A stretch of 64,000 nt of DNA, taken from Actinomycetaceae bacterium. Lineage in GTDB: Bacteria > Actinomycetota > Actinomycetes > Actinomycetales > Actinomycetaceae. Position 1 is the stretch's first letter. The number at the start of each line of letters is the position of its first letter. The stretch is from positions 1 to 64,000 of the forward strand of contig JAUNVG010000007.1 of the NCBI GenBank assembly GCA_030537735.1, in the 5' to 3' direction. This document shows positions 27,554-38,537 of this stretch, piece after piece. A program made the position numbers and the translations under genes. The notes beneath the pieces are model-generated. The model was not told the origin of the DNA. It saw nothing but the letters and a program-made list of their open reading frames with translations, and did no database searches.

Positions 27554-28762
27554 ATGATTGTGAACCAGGCTTGGTCGTTGGAAGAGGGCGCTGCCCGGGT
27601 GAGTGACCTTTTCACCCGCACTTTTGGAGCGGAACCGGAGGCGGTGCATTCAGCTCCGGGGCGGGTGAATATTATTGGCGAGCACACGGACTACAACGGT
27701 GGTTACGCTTTGCCGATGGCGCTTCCACACCGGACTTTCGCGGCGGTTCGGCGCCGTGAGGATCGTCTGGTGCGTTTGATTTCCGCCCAGGAAGAGGGCG
27801 TGCGGGAAGTCAATTTGGATGAGGTTGATACTCACGATTCAGCTAATCCGGTTCCCGGCTGGCCCGCTTACGTGGTGGGCGTGGCGTGGGCTTTGGAGCA
27901 AGCTGGCTGCTGCCCGTTCCCGGGGATGGATGTGGCGATTGATTCGTGTGTTCCCTTCGGCGCAGGCTTGTCTTCTTCGGCAGCGTTGGAAGGGTCGGTC
28001 GCGGTGGCTTGGGACGCGATGTGCGAGATCGGTGGTGGCCGGGCCGCGACGGATGCGGGTCGAGCCCAGCTGGTGGAGGCTTGCGTACGGGCTGAGAACC
28101 TGATTGCGGGTGCTCCCACCGGTGGCATGGACCAGGCGGCTTCCCTGCGGTGCCGTGAGGGGCATGCAATTATGTTGGATTGCCGGGATCAGTCGATTGA
28201 GCATGTGCCCTTCGATTTGGCGAAGGTCGATACCCAGCTTTTAGTGGTTGACACGCGCGCGCCGCACGCGTTGGTCGATGGCCAATACGCGGCTCGCCGC
28301 GCGGCTTGTGAATCTGCTGCCCGCAAACTGGGAGTGGATTTGCTGGTTGAGGTGCCGCAGGGAGCGGACCTGAGTGGCCTGCCCGAAGAGGAACGAATGC
28401 GCGTGGAGCACGTGGTGGGGGAGATCGCTCGCACTAAGGATTTTGTGCAGTGGCTACGTGAGGGGCAGTTGGATTCCACTCGCCTTCATGCGTTGGGTGA
28501 TTTGATGGTGGCTTCGCATCGTTCTTTGCAGGAACTTTACGAAGTTACTTGCCCGGAGCTGGACGCGGTGGTGGACGTGGCGCTGGCTAATGGTGCGTAT
28601 GGTGCGCGTATGACCGGTGGTGGTTTCGGCGGGTCGGCGATCGCCCTCGTGCCTGCTGATAAGGCCGAGGACGTGGCGCGGGCGGTTGCGGAAGGGTTCG
28701 CTGAGCGTGGGTTCAATGAGCCACATTTCCTCTACGCTGAGCCCAGTGCGCCGGCGAAATAG
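27554..28762 (+). CDS. galK: Galactokinase
   Basis: Phosphorylates galactose to galactose-1-phosphate with ATP. The 402-residue GHMP kinase carries the galactokinase signature GRVNIIGEHTDYNGG near residue 36, the ATP loop PFGAGLSSSAALE (about 135-147), and the third GHMP motif MTGGGFGGSAIALVP near the C-terminus. It has a GGAGG-like site (TTGGAGGGT) before the ATG. Together with galT it forms a two-gene galactose operon. Confidence 0.97.
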   Translation: MIVNQAWSLEEGAARVSDLFTRTFGAEPEAVHSAPGRVNIIGEHTDYNGGYALPMALPHRTFAAVRRREDRLVRLISAQEEGVREVNLDEVDTHDSANPVPGWPAYVVGVAWALEQAGCCPFPGMDVAIDSCVPFGAGLSSSAALEGSVAVAWDAMCEIGGGRAATDAGRAQLVEACVRAENLIAGAPTGGMDQAASLRCREGHAIMLDCRDQSIEHVPFDLAKVDTQLLVVDTRAPHALVDGQYAARRAACESAARKLGVDLLVEVPQGADLSGLPEEERMRVEHVVGEIARTKDFVQWLREGQLDSTRLHALGDLMVASHRSLQELYEVTCPELDAVVDVALANGAYGARMTGGGFGGSAIALVPADKAEDVARAVAEGFAERGFNEPHFLYAEPSAPAK

Positions 28763-29149
28763 GTAGTTTCGAAGCGGTTGGTTACTTCCCCCGGGGTGGT
28801 GCCAAGCGGCTCGGTTGCATCCTTAGGACGCTGCCGGGCGGTTTGGTTACTTACCCCCGGGGGTGGTTCTTTGCGTATGTAAAGCAGGGGCGGCCTCTAT
28901 GTGCGGGTGAAGACGAAGATTCTCCCAAGACGCATTTGGTTGCTTTAACTTACCGCCACTAGGGGTGTCGTAATCGGAGTGAAACCTCGCGGATCACTGG
29001 GTTAAAGTCAGCGAAGATTGCCGTCTAGGATGCTTTAGGTAACGGTTGGGTGAGCCTGGATGAGGTTGCAGGGGCATTTAATAGGGCAGAGTTTCGGTAG
29101 GCTAGTTGCAGGCATCCCATCATCTAAACTTCCGAGGAGAAGTAGCCTC
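28763..29149. other. 387-bp intergenic region with a 63-bp imperfect repeat
   Basis: The segment GCGGTTGGTTACTTCCCCC (near 28773) recurs as GCGGTTTGGTTACTTACCCC (near 28836), a duplicated block of about 30 bp with a G/C-rich palindrome CCCCCGGGGG at its end that may help termination after galK. The rest must hold the promoter of the LppM-like gene; I see no gene. Confidence 0.5.
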
Positions 29150-30160
29150 ATGTTAAACCTAAAGAGACGGCGTCTATTAGCGACCGTAGTCCTCATCCCC
29201 GTCACCATACTGCTGGCCGCATGCGATTTGATTAGCGGTATTGACGTTTACCCCGACGGTCAAGGAACGGTTAGCCTAGAGCTGAAGAGTGATTCAGCGG
29301 CCGCTAACATTCTCAAATATACGAATCCAGTTAGCTGTAAAGATTTGGCGTTCTTCGCAAAATCGTCAGAAGATGTGTCAATTGAAAACCTGTCTGAAAG
29401 CGGTTTCCACTGTCGTGTCACCACTACAACCCCGATTTCGCTAAATACGATCGGGTCTTTCACCGATAATGGCGACACCGTTACTTTCGAGATTGAAGGG
29501 CGCGACGGCGATATGCCGAGCGAAGTCGCAGCCTTGGATGAGCTTGGGCTAGGTACGTTAAACATCGATGTAACTATCAACATGCCTGGGAAGATTTTGG
29601 AGTCTACGGGACCGGGTAAAGCCTCAGGTAGAACTTACCGCTTGCGGTCTAGTTCTTGGAAAGATCTAACGCAGGAAATCAGGATTACGGCGAATAAGAC
29701 GCCGGGTGCTTTCGACAATATTGATTCGATCATTAGGGTGCTATTCGTGGTGCTATTGCTCGCCGGGCTGGTGGGTTACTGGGCTTGGTGTAAGAAGAAC
29801 AATAAACCGATGTTTGGGGAGTTCGGGCAGCGCGTGAAGCAAAGCATTCAGGTGAAGCGAGCCCCCCAGGTGCAGCAGGGCAGCGTAGGCTATCCGCAGC
29901 CGGGCCAGGCCCCATACCCGGGCCAGCCGCAGCCAGGCCAGCCCCCGTACCCGGGCCAGGCTCAAAACCCGGGTCAGCAGTCGGTGCCGCCGCAGCCTCC
30001 TGTACCGCCGCAGCCGGGCCAGGCCCCGTACCCGGGTCAGCAGTCGGTGCCGCCGCAGCCAGGCCAGGCCCCGTACCCGGGTCAGCCCACACAGCCGGGG
30101 CACCCCGCCCCGCAGCCTCAGCAGTGGGACGACGAGGACGAGGCGCAGTTCCTGCAGTAA
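29150..30160 (+). CDS. LppM-like lipoprotein with PGQ-repeat tail
   Basis: The 336-residue protein has a lipoprotein signal (lipobox LAAC, Cys25) followed by an LppM-type domain (about 25-190), as in mycobacterial LppM. A membrane helix (about 198-218) follows, and then a C-terminal tail of about 110 residues built from Pro-Gly-Gln-Tyr repeats (PGQAPYPGQ). The tail faces the cytoplasm if the helix spans once. GAGGAG precedes the ATG at 29150; an in-frame ATG at 29060 would spoil the signal peptide. The repeats are near-identical in DNA, so copy number may vary. A terminator follows at 30175-30214. Confidence 0.8.
   Translation: MLNLKRRRLLATVVLIPVTILLAACDLISGIDVYPDGQGTVSLELKSDSAAANILKYTNPVSCKDLAFFAKSSEDVSIENLSESGFHCRVTTTTPISLNTIGSFTDNGDTVTFEIEGRDGDMPSEVAALDELGLGTLNIDVTINMPGKILESTGPGKASGRTYRLRSSSWKDLTQEIRITANKTPGAFDNIDSIIRVLFVVLLLAGLVGYWAWCKKNNKPMFGEFGQRVKQSIQVKRAPQVQQGSVGYPQPGQAPYPGQPQPGQPPYPGQAQNPGQQSVPPQPPVPPQPGQAPYPGQQSVPPQPGQAPYPGQPTQPGHPAPQPQQWDDEDEAQFLQ
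29885..30115 (+). repeat. In-gene repeats encoding PGQ-rich units
   Basis: Repeats such as CCGGGCCAGGCCCCGTACCC and CCGTACCCGGGTCAGCAGTC recur several times within the tail of the LppM-like gene. Near-identity at DNA level shows recent duplication and allows slippage in steps of whole codons. Confidence 0.8.
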
Positions 30161-30174
30161 AACTCCTTGACACC

Positions 30175-30214
30175 AGGTGGGGGTGGTTGGCGTATCAGCC
30201 AGCCACCCCCACCT
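30175..30214 (+). terminator. Terminator after the LppM-like gene
   Basis: AGGTGGGGGTGG (30175-30186) pairs with CCACCCCCACCT (30203-30214), with further GG/CC pairs inside, and is followed by TTTCCTC. It lies 14 bases after the stop. The stretch from here to pth (30215-30424) shows no gene. Confidence 0.85.
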
Positions 30215-30424
30215 TTCCTCAAATGACAACCAACAAACCGAGCCCCTCTGCGCCTTAAAACACCGCAGCCCCACCAATCCAGACTCCATACCCGTGCCTC
30301 GCGTAAAACTTCTGCGCCCCTAAACGGTACCCTGCGCATCACTCGCACTCGTTCCTACCCCGGTTGTCCACAGGAGCAGCTGCACAATTAGAGATGCCCG
30401 CAGCGGACTCGATACAGTGGGGGA

Positions 30425-31030
30425 GTGAGTGAAAAAACCCCTTGGCTGGTAGTTGGGCTTGGAAACCCGGGGCCGCGCTATGCGAAAAACCGTCACAACG
30501 TGGGCCACATGGTGGTGCAGTCCCTGGCCCACACCAATAATGCTTCTTTCACCCGTCACCGCGCTGGGGCGCAGGTGGCGTCCACGCGACTGGGAGTGCT
30601 GCCCGGCGGCAGGCCCGGCCCCCTGGTGCACTTGGCTTGGCTCGAATGCTACATGAACGTTTCCGGTGGCCCGACTGCGAACCTGATGAAGTTCTTCAAC
30701 CTTACCCCGGACCGGTTGTTGGTAGTGCATGACGAACTTGACTTACCTACCCACCAGTTGCGTTTGAAGTTCGGTGGCGGCGAGGGCGGTCACAACGGTT
30801 TGCGTTCCATCTCCCAATCATTGGGTACTAAAAACTATGCGCGCCTGCGGGTGGGGATCGGCCGGCCACCCGGGCGGATGGATACCGCTGACTTCGTGCT
30901 TTCTGACTTTCCGCGTGCGCAAGCTACCGACTGGCAGATAACGGTGGGCACCGCGGCGGACGTCGTGGAAGACATCGTCACCACTGACTTCGCTTCCGCC
31001 CAGCAGCGTTTACACACCGAACACCACTAG
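30425..31030 (+). CDS. pth: Peptidyl-tRNA hydrolase
   Basis: Releases peptides from peptidyl-tRNAs that drop off ribosomes. The 201-residue protein has the family opening GLGNPGPRYAKNRHNVG, placing the catalytic His at 24 and Asn at 14, with HDELDLP near residue 103 and GGHNGLRS (about 120-127). The start is GTG with GGGGGA just before. mfd follows after ten bases, as in many Actinobacteria. Confidence 0.96.
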   Translation: MSEKTPWLVVGLGNPGPRYAKNRHNVGHMVVQSLAHTNNASFTRHRAGAQVASTRLGVLPGGRPGPLVHLAWLECYMNVSGGPTANLMKFFNLTPDRLLVVHDELDLPTHQLRLKFGGGEGGHNGLRSISQSLGTKNYARLRVGIGRPPGRMDTADFVLSDFPRAQATDWQITVGTAADVVEDIVTTDFASAQQRLHTEHH

Positions 31031-31040
31031 GACACATCCC

Positions 31041-34000
31041 TTGACGACACGCCCCTCCCTCGCTGGGATTCTTGACCAACTCGCCAACGACCCCGCTTTA
31101 GAAGCCAGCGCGCAACTACTGAACGGCACGCTCGGTGGCACCATTGTGGCTTCCTCGGGGGCGCGCGCCCTCACTTTGGCTCACGCCCGCCAGCAGGACC
31201 AGCCTCGCCCCCTGGTGGTGGTCACCCCCACCGGTCGAGACGCCCAAACCCTGGCCGAAGCGTTGCGTTGCTACACCGACGGCGTGGAAGTCCTACCGGC
31301 GTGGGAAACACTGCCGCACGAGCGTCTCTCCCCCCAGCGTGACACCATGGCCCGACGGGTGGCGGTGATGCGACGCTTGGCCCACCCCGAACCCAGTGGC
31401 CGCGCTGGGCACATTAGGATCCTCCTGGTTCCGCTGCGTGCTTTCATGCAGCCGGTAGTTGCCGGCCTGGGTGACATTGAACCGGTGCGGATCCGAGTGG
31501 GTAACATCGTGGACCTGTCCACTTTGGGGGACCAGCTCACCGCCCTTGGCTATGAACGCACTGACGTGGTGCAGCGGCGTGGGGAGATCGCCGTGCGCGG
31601 CGGGATTCTAGACGTGTTTTCCCCCATTGACCCCCACCCGGTGCGTATTGACCTTTTTGGCGATGAAGTTGACGAAATCCGCTACTTCTCGGTTTCCGAC
31701 CAGCGTTCTCTAGCTTTGGCCGAGGACGGGTTGTGGGCTCCCCCAGCCAAGGAAATCCTCCTTACTGACGCGGTGAGGGAACGTGCCCGTAAAGCGGTGG
31801 GGACGTTGCCGGGTGCCCAGGACATGTTGGAGTTAATCAGCCAGGGGATCGCGGTGGAGGGAATGGAGTCCCTCAGCCCCGTACTGGTGGAAGAGCTACA
31901 ACCCCTGCTAAAGATACTTCCCGCGGATGCCACTATCGTGCTGGCTGACCCTGAACGCATTGAGGCTCGCGCCGATGACTTGGTGGCCACCACTGAAGAG
32001 TTCCTCACCGCCGCGTGGAGCGCGGCGGCCTCGGGCGGGGAAATCCCCCTGCAGGCGGGGCAAGCATCTTTCCACACTTTGGATGAGTTACGCGCAGTCA
32101 GCTCCGACTTGAATCTGCCTTGGGTCAGGCTCACCGCTTTGGCGCCGCCCGCCCTGGCGCAGGTGGTGGGTGAAAACGGTCGCGCCCAGGATGATCCGGT
32201 GGTGGTTGACCCCCAACTGGTGGCGGTCGGTAGCCGCGACGTGCGCCCATACCGGGGCAAACTCGACGACGCGGTGGAGGACTTAGCGAACCTGCAGGCC
32301 GCGCAGTGGAACATCGTGGTCACAACGGAGGGAACGGGGTCAGCCAAACGTATTGGCGCGTTGCTTTCGGAAGCTGACGTCGCTGCCCGCGTGGTTAGCC
32401 GGGTCGATGCGTTTGCCGATTCGGTGGTCACCGTCCTCGCCGCCCAAGCTGGTCCCGGTTTTGTTTCCCCGGCTCGGCGCCTGGCGGTAATCACGGAAAC
32501 CGACCTCACCGGGCGTTCCGCGGCGAACGCCACGGCGGCGCTGCGACGCACCATGCCTACGCGCCGTAAACGCGGGGTTGATCCGCTCACCCTCACCCCG
32601 GGGGACCTGGTGGTCCATGAACATCACGGGATCGGGCGTTTTAAGAAAATGGTCTCACGCACCACCGGCACCAAGGGCAACGAGGTCACTCGTGACTACC
32701 TGCTGGTGGAATACTCACCGAGCCGGCGCGGTCAACCAGCTGACCAACTGTATGTGCCCACTGACCAGTTGGACCAGGTGTCTAAGTACGCGGGGTCGGA
32801 CAATCCGTCCCTGTCGAAAATGGGGGGCAGCGAGTGGGCGAAAACCAAGTCGAAGGCGCGCGCCGCGATTCGCCAGATCGCCGCTGAACTGGTGCGCCTG
32901 TATGCTGCGCGCCAGGCCACTAAGGGTTTCGCGTTCAGCCCTGACACGCCTTGGCAGCGTGAGTTGGAAGACGCTTTCCCCTACGTGGAGACCCCCGATC
33001 AGCTGATTACCTCTGATGAAGTAAAAGCTGACATGGAAAAACCCACCCCCATGGATCGGTTGCTGTGCGGGGACGTGGGCTACGGCAAGACCGAGATCGC
33101 GGTGCGGGCCGCGTTCAAAGCGGTTCAAGACGGTAAACAGGTGGCGGTACTGGTTCCCACGACTTTGCTGGTGCAACAACACGTGGAGACGTTCACCCAG
33201 CGTTATGCTGGTTTCCCAGTGGAAGTGGCGGCGCTTTCGCGTTTTTCCACTGCCGCAGAAGCTAAGCAGGTGCGCGAAAAACTGGAATCGGGCGGGGTGG
33301 ACGTGGTGATCGGCACGCACTCGCTACTGACGGGGCACGTTAGGTTTAAGAACTTAGGCCTGGTGATTATCGACGAGGAGCAGCGTTTCGGGGTGGAACA
33401 TAAGGAAGCCCTCAAACAGTTACGCACGGATGTGGACGTGCTTTCCATGTCTGCTACGCCGATTCCTCGTACCTTGGAGATGGCGGTCACCGGGATTCGG
33501 GAGATGTCGATCCTGCAGACCCCGCCGGAGGATCGTCACCCGATTTTGACGTTCGTGGGTGGGTATTCCGATGAGCAGGTGCGCGCCGCCATTAAGCGTG
33601 AACTGCTACGTGATGGGCAAGTGTTCTACATTCACAACCGGGTTTCAGACATCGCTAAAGTGGCGCGTAAAGTGGCTGACTTGGTGCCGGACGCGCGGGT
33701 GCGGGTGGCGCATGGGAAGCTGTCTGAAAGCGAACTCGAACGGGTGATTGTGGACTTTTGGAACCGGGAGTTCGACGTGTTGGTGTGCACCACCATCGTG
33801 GAAACCGGCCTGGATATCGCTAACGCCAATACTTTGATTGTGGATCGCGCTGACGCCATGGGGTTGTCGCAGTTGCACCAGTTGCGTGGCCGGGTGGGAC
33901 GAGGACGTGAACGTGCCTACGCCTATTTCCTTTACCCCACGGATAAGCCGCTGACTGAAACCGCGCATGAACGCCTGTCCACCATCGCGTCGAACACGGA

Positions 34001-34646
34001 CTTGGGTTCGGGGATCGCGGTGGCGCAGAAGGATTTGGAGATCCGCGGGGCAGGTAACCTCCTGGGTGGGGAGCAGTCGGGTCACATTGCGGGGGTCGGG
34101 TTCGACCTGTATGTGCGAATGGTTGCTGACGCGGTCACGGCTTTCCGTGAGGGGCGGGTGGCGACCCGCGATGAGATGCGTATTGAAATACCTGTGGATG
34201 CGCATATCCCCACCGATTACATCACGGGGGAGAAGCTGCGTTTGGAAACGTACGCGAAGATTGCGTCTTTAGCTAAGCCCGAAGACGCCGAGGACGTGCG
34301 CGCCGAATTGGTGGACAGGTATGGTCCTTTGCCGCGCCAGGTGGAGCTTCTTTTCGAAGTGGCGAAGCTACGTGAGTTCGCCCGGTCCTTAGGGGTTAGG
34401 GAGATTGCCCAGCAGGGTAAGTACCTGCGTTTGCAGCCGGTGGAGTTATCCGATGCGGCGTCGATGCGTTTGAAGCGTTTACATCCGGGTTCGATTATGA
34501 AACCGGGGGTGCGGACACTGCTGGTACCTTTGCCTGGTACCGGCAGGCTGGGGGCGGACCCGGTGATTGATGAGCCGCTGTTGGAGTGGGTTACGGGGGT
34601 GCTGAAGAATATCGTGGCCTACCGTCCCCAGGTCAGTGAGTCGTGA
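31041..34646 (+). CDS. mfd: Transcription-repair coupling factor
   Basis: Mfd removes stalled RNA polymerase and recruits UvrA at lesions. The 1201-residue protein has, in order, a UvrB-like N-terminal region, an RNA-polymerase interaction domain beginning PGDLVVHEHHGIGRFKKM (about 515-535), a superfamily 2 translocase with Walker A GDVGYGKTE (about 676) and Walker B IIDEEQRFG (about 776), motif VI around QLRGRVGRG (about 950), and the C-terminal TRCF domain. It starts with TTG. Length is normal. Confidence 0.97.
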   Translation: MTTRPSLAGILDQLANDPALEASAQLLNGTLGGTIVASSGARALTLAHARQQDQPRPLVVVTPTGRDAQTLAEALRCYTDGVEVLPAWETLPHERLSPQRDTMARRVAVMRRLAHPEPSGRAGHIRILLVPLRAFMQPVVAGLGDIEPVRIRVGNIVDLSTLGDQLTALGYERTDVVQRRGEIAVRGGILDVFSPIDPHPVRIDLFGDEVDEIRYFSVSDQRSLALAEDGLWAPPAKEILLTDAVRERARKAVGTLPGAQDMLELISQGIAVEGMESLSPVLVEELQPLLKILPADATIVLADPERIEARADDLVATTEEFLTAAWSAAASGGEIPLQAGQASFHTLDELRAVSSDLNLPWVRLTALAPPALAQVVGENGRAQDDPVVVDPQLVAVGSRDVRPYRGKLDDAVEDLANLQAAQWNIVVTTEGTGSAKRIGALLSEADVAARVVSRVDAFADSVVTVLAAQAGPGFVSPARRLAVITETDLTGRSAANATAALRRTMPTRRKRGVDPLTLTPGDLVVHEHHGIGRFKKMVSRTTGTKGNEVTRDYLLVEYSPSRRGQPADQLYVPTDQLDQVSKYAGSDNPSLSKMGGSEWAKTKSKARAAIRQIAAELVRLYAARQATKGFAFSPDTPWQRELEDAFPYVETPDQLITSDEVKADMEKPTPMDRLLCGDVGYGKTEIAVRAAFKAVQDGKQVAVLVPTTLLVQQHVETFTQRYAGFPVEVAALSRFSTAAEAKQVREKLESGGVDVVIGTHSLLTGHVRFKNLGLVIIDEEQRFGVEHKEALKQLRTDVDVLSMSATPIPRTLEMAVTGIREMSILQTPPEDRHPILTFVGGYSDEQVRAAIKRELLRDGQVFYIHNRVSDIAKVARKVADLVPDARVRVAHGKLSESELERVIVDFWNREFDVLVCTTIVETGLDIANANTLIVDRADAMGLSQLHQLRGRVGRGRERAYAYFLYPTDKPLTETAHERLSTIASNTDLGSGIAVAQKDLEIRGAGNLLGGEQSGHIAGVGFDLYVRMVADAVTAFREGRVATRDEMRIEIPVDAHIPTDYITGEKLRLETYAKIASLAKPEDAEDVRAELVDRYGPLPRQVELLFEVAKLREFARSLGVREIAQQGKYLRLQPVELSDAASMRLKRLHPGSIMKPGVRTLLVPLPGTGRLGADPVIDEPLLEWVTGVLKNIVAYRPQVSES

Positions 34647-34833
34647 CTTGGCGGCGGTCGCGGCGGGCCAGTGGTTAGGTGTCTTACGGCGGGTAGATAC
34701 CGGTGAAAGTTAGGCACGGAATCAGCACCGGTGTTGGCCCGGGGGCTGGGAACCGGTCGGCTAATGCGTTTTAGGTGGGCTTAGAAGTAGAATCGGATAC
34801 GAGCGCGCTAGTTTGGAAAGGAAGACTGCGGTT

Positions 34834-35364
34834 ATGAAACGACGTTTAGCAGCACTGCTAGGAGCCACCTTGATGTGGGGGCTGGCGGCTTGCTCCGCGC
34901 AGCCGGGGACCGCTTTGGAAGTTGATGGTGTTCGCTACAGCGAAGATCAAGTGTCGCAAGCATCAGCGGAGCTGACGGCGTTCTTCGGCGAAGCAGTGCC
35001 TCAAAGTGTGATCGTGAGCTTCTTAGGTATTGCCCCTTCGGTTGATGAGGTCGCCCAGGAAGCGGAGGCGGGTGTTTCTGATTCCGACGTTCGTAACTTG
35101 ATGGCGGAAGAAGCTAAAGCCGCTGGGGTGGAGCTTTCCTCGACGTCCATTAGGGCGTTGCGCACGAACGTGGAAATCAACGCTTTGCAAAAGAAAACTG
35201 ACCCGCAGGCAGTTGTGGGCGTGATTACCGAAAAACAAAAGCAGCGGAACATGGTGGTTAACCCCCGTTATGGCGTGGTAAATGAAGATGGGATGCTTAC
35301 CCCACCGGTGTTGAATGGCGTGCTTGACGCCCGTAAGCTGCTTCCGCCTATGCCCGCTAACTAG
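34834..35364 (+). CDS. Lipoprotein with SurA-N-like domain
   Basis: The 176-residue protein has a lipoprotein signal (lipobox LAAC, Cys20) and a helical region that resembles the N-terminal domain of SurA/PpiC-type chaperones, without a parvulin domain. It lies between mfd and eno, a place where many actinobacteria keep such a lipoprotein. A chaperone role outside the membrane is an inference. The ATG at 34834 follows AAAGGAAG. Confidence 0.65.
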   Translation: MKRRLAALLGATLMWGLAACSAQPGTALEVDGVRYSEDQVSQASAELTAFFGEAVPQSVIVSFLGIAPSVDEVAQEAEAGVSDSDVRNLMAEEAKAAGVELSSTSIRALRTNVEINALQKKTDPQAVVGVITEKQKQRNMVVNPRYGVVNEDGMLTPPVLNGVLDARKLLPPMPAN

Positions 35365-35401
35365 GGATCTAACTAGTAACACTGCTACTAGTAACGAACA
35401 T

Positions 35402-35419
35402 CACCGCCAACCGGCGGTG
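35402..35419 (+). terminator. Short hairpin after the SurA-N-like lipoprotein gene
   Basis: CACCGCC and GGCGGTG flank a four-base loop, followed by CTTTGG. It lies about 37 bases after the stop. A further inverted pair CCCATCCGGGTGGG (near 35465) and a CGTCCTCG copy (35504-35511) lie between here and eno. Confidence 0.6.
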
Positions 35420-35532
35420 CTTTGGGACTAAGCGCCCCAGGTTTAGTTCTTGTACGTCAATCCACCCATCCGGGTGGGAAACGTTGACGAGGAAGGTGTT
35501 CCCCGTCCTCGGGAAACGTACTATCGTAGTAG

Positions 35533-36852
<1,320 letters not shown>

Positions 36853-36920
36853 GTTCCTTCCCCGCTTACTTGGTTGGGACGCTTGTTCCAACGGGTAGGG
36901 TGAGGGCGTGACTGAAAGTT

Positions 36921-36956
36921 GGGCGGGAACCCTGCGGTTTGCGGGTGTTCCCGCCC
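36921..36956 (+). terminator. Terminator after eno
   Basis: GGGCGGGAAC (36921-36930) pairs perfectly with GTTCCCGCCC (36947-36956), followed by GCTTTTG. This is a good intrinsic terminator. Confidence 0.85.
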
Positions 36957-37255
36957 GCTTTTGTGCCCGGGGTCGGCGGTCGGGTGGGAAACCGCCTGTG
37001 TAGGTGGTCGGGTGGGTAACACCCGGTGTAGGTTCCCGGGGCCGGCTGTCGCGCCGGAAACTCCCTGCGGTATGCAGCCTTGACCACGGCTCGGTCCACG
37101 GCTCGGTCCGTGTCGGCCGCTGCTGTTGCGGACTCGGTCACCGCTGGAGCAGGTGAGCGCCGAAGTACATGCGTGGGGTGTGAAGCTCCGCCCAGTAGTT
37201 CTCTCCCGGCGCGCCCCTTTAGACCCAGGGCAACGTATTTGGGACACTAGGGAAC
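36957..37255. other. Gap between eno terminator and the divisome gene
   Basis: Imperfect short repeats (GGTCGGGTGGGAAAC, GGTCGGGTGGGTAAC near 36977 and 37006; CACGGCTCGGTC twice near 37085) fill part of this gap. No gene is seen. Confidence 0.5.
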
Positions 37256-37921
37256 ATGAGTTCACGTCGCCCTCCTCGCGCTAAGACCAGGCGCAATCAG
37301 CCCCCGCAACGGGGCAAGCAGCGTGTCCTCCTGCCAGGTGGCAAAGAAAACGCGAAGAACCCCTCCGGCCCCAAGGCCCAGGTAGGGGCAAAAAATGAGG
37401 GGAAGGCACCTACTCCCCGTTTGCGGCCCGGTGGGGAGCGCGGTGCGCGCCCTAAAAACCGGCAGACCCGCGAGGCCTCAACCGGCGTGTCGAACGAACC
37501 GAGCGTGGCGAACTACCCCAAGACCCTTATTGTGACTTTGGTGCTGGCCCTAGCGGTGCTGGGGATGATACAGCCAGTCCATGCTTACTGGGCTCAGCAG
37601 AGAGAGTACCGGGCGATAAAAGCTAAAATTGTGGCTGCACAAGAGCGTAACTCCGAGCTGAAAATACAGTTGGATCGTTGGGCCAGCAAGGAATACGTTG
37701 CTAGCCAGGCGCGTGCGCGACTGCAAATGGTCATGCCTGGGGAAACCCAGTTCTCCGTGGTTGACCCGGGCGATCACGCGGTGGATGAAAGCAAATACCA
37801 GCCCACTAAGCCCGGTGGCCCGATGCGGCCTTGGTACCTGGTGATTGCTGATAGCGTGGATGCGGCAGATGACCCTAATCCGTTTGAAGTGCTAACCCCC
37901 ACGATTAACCCGTCGAATTAA
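37256..37921 (+). CDS. FtsB/DivIC family septum formation initiator
   Basis: The 221-residue bitopic protein has a long basic, disordered N-terminal tail (about 1-85), one membrane helix (about 90-110), and a short extracellular coiled coil (QREYRAIKAKIVAAQERNSE) with the family's RLQMVMPGET region. It belongs to the divisome, bridging FtsL and FtsQ. It sits after eno, as in most Actinobacteria, and 15 bases before the DUF501 gene. Confidence 0.88.
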   Translation: MSSRRPPRAKTRRNQPPQRGKQRVLLPGGKENAKNPSGPKAQVGAKNEGKAPTPRLRPGGERGARPKNRQTREASTGVSNEPSVANYPKTLIVTLVLALAVLGMIQPVHAYWAQQREYRAIKAKIVAAQERNSELKIQLDRWASKEYVASQARARLQMVMPGETQFSVVDPGDHAVDESKYQPTKPGGPMRPWYLVIADSVDAADDPNPFEVLTPTINPSN

Positions 37922-37936
37922 AATCGGAGGACCGCA

Positions 37937-38518
37937 GTGCCTATCACGCCAGCGTGCGACACAGACATCACGATTATTAAAAGCCAGTTGGGGCGCCTAC
38001 CGCGAGGCGTGGAAGGGGTGGCAGCGCGCTGTAAATGTGGCGCTCCGCTAGTGGTTTTCACCGCCCCCAGACTGCCTGACGGTAGTCCTTTCCCCACCTG
38101 CTTCTACCTCACGCAGCCTGCAGCGGTGAAGGGCTGTTCCACGCTGGAAGCAGAAAAGTGGATGGATGATTTAAATCGCATCCTAGGGGAAGACCCCCTA
38201 CTGGCTTCGAAGTACCGGCAGGCGCATACGCATTACATTCAAGCTCGTGAAACCATGGGGAAAGTGGAGGAAATCTGCGACGTTTCCGCAGGAGGAATGC
38301 CCACGCGCGTGAAGTGCTTACACGCGGTTTTAGGTCATTCGCTGGCAGCCGGAGTGGGCGTGAACCCCATCGGTGACCTAGTGGTGGATAAACTCGCTGA
38401 ACGTGACCTGTGGGATCAGGAAACCTGCCGCTGCGAGGTGGGGCAGCGCCCCGAGGACGTGGCGGCCGCGGAAGCCCAGCAGCATGCAGAAGCGCACCCC
38501 GACGGCCCGGTGGCGTAG
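37937..38518 (+). CDS. DUF501 family protein
   Basis: The 193-residue protein belongs to DUF501, a family found in actinobacteria between ftsB/divIC and ppx. It has six to eight conserved cysteines and histidines (CKCGAP, FPTCFYL, GGMPTRVKCLHAVLGHSL, CRCEV), which suggest metal or cluster binding. No function is established. CGGAGG lies before the GTG start. Confidence 0.85.
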   Translation: MPITPACDTDITIIKSQLGRLPRGVEGVAARCKCGAPLVVFTAPRLPDGSPFPTCFYLTQPAAVKGCSTLEAEKWMDDLNRILGEDPLLASKYRQAHTHYIQARETMGKVEEICDVSAGGMPTRVKCLHAVLGHSLAAGVGVNPIGDLVVDKLAERDLWDQETCRCEVGQRPEDVAAAEAQQHAEAHPDGPVA

Positions 38519-38537
38519 CGGAACGAAAGAAAACGCT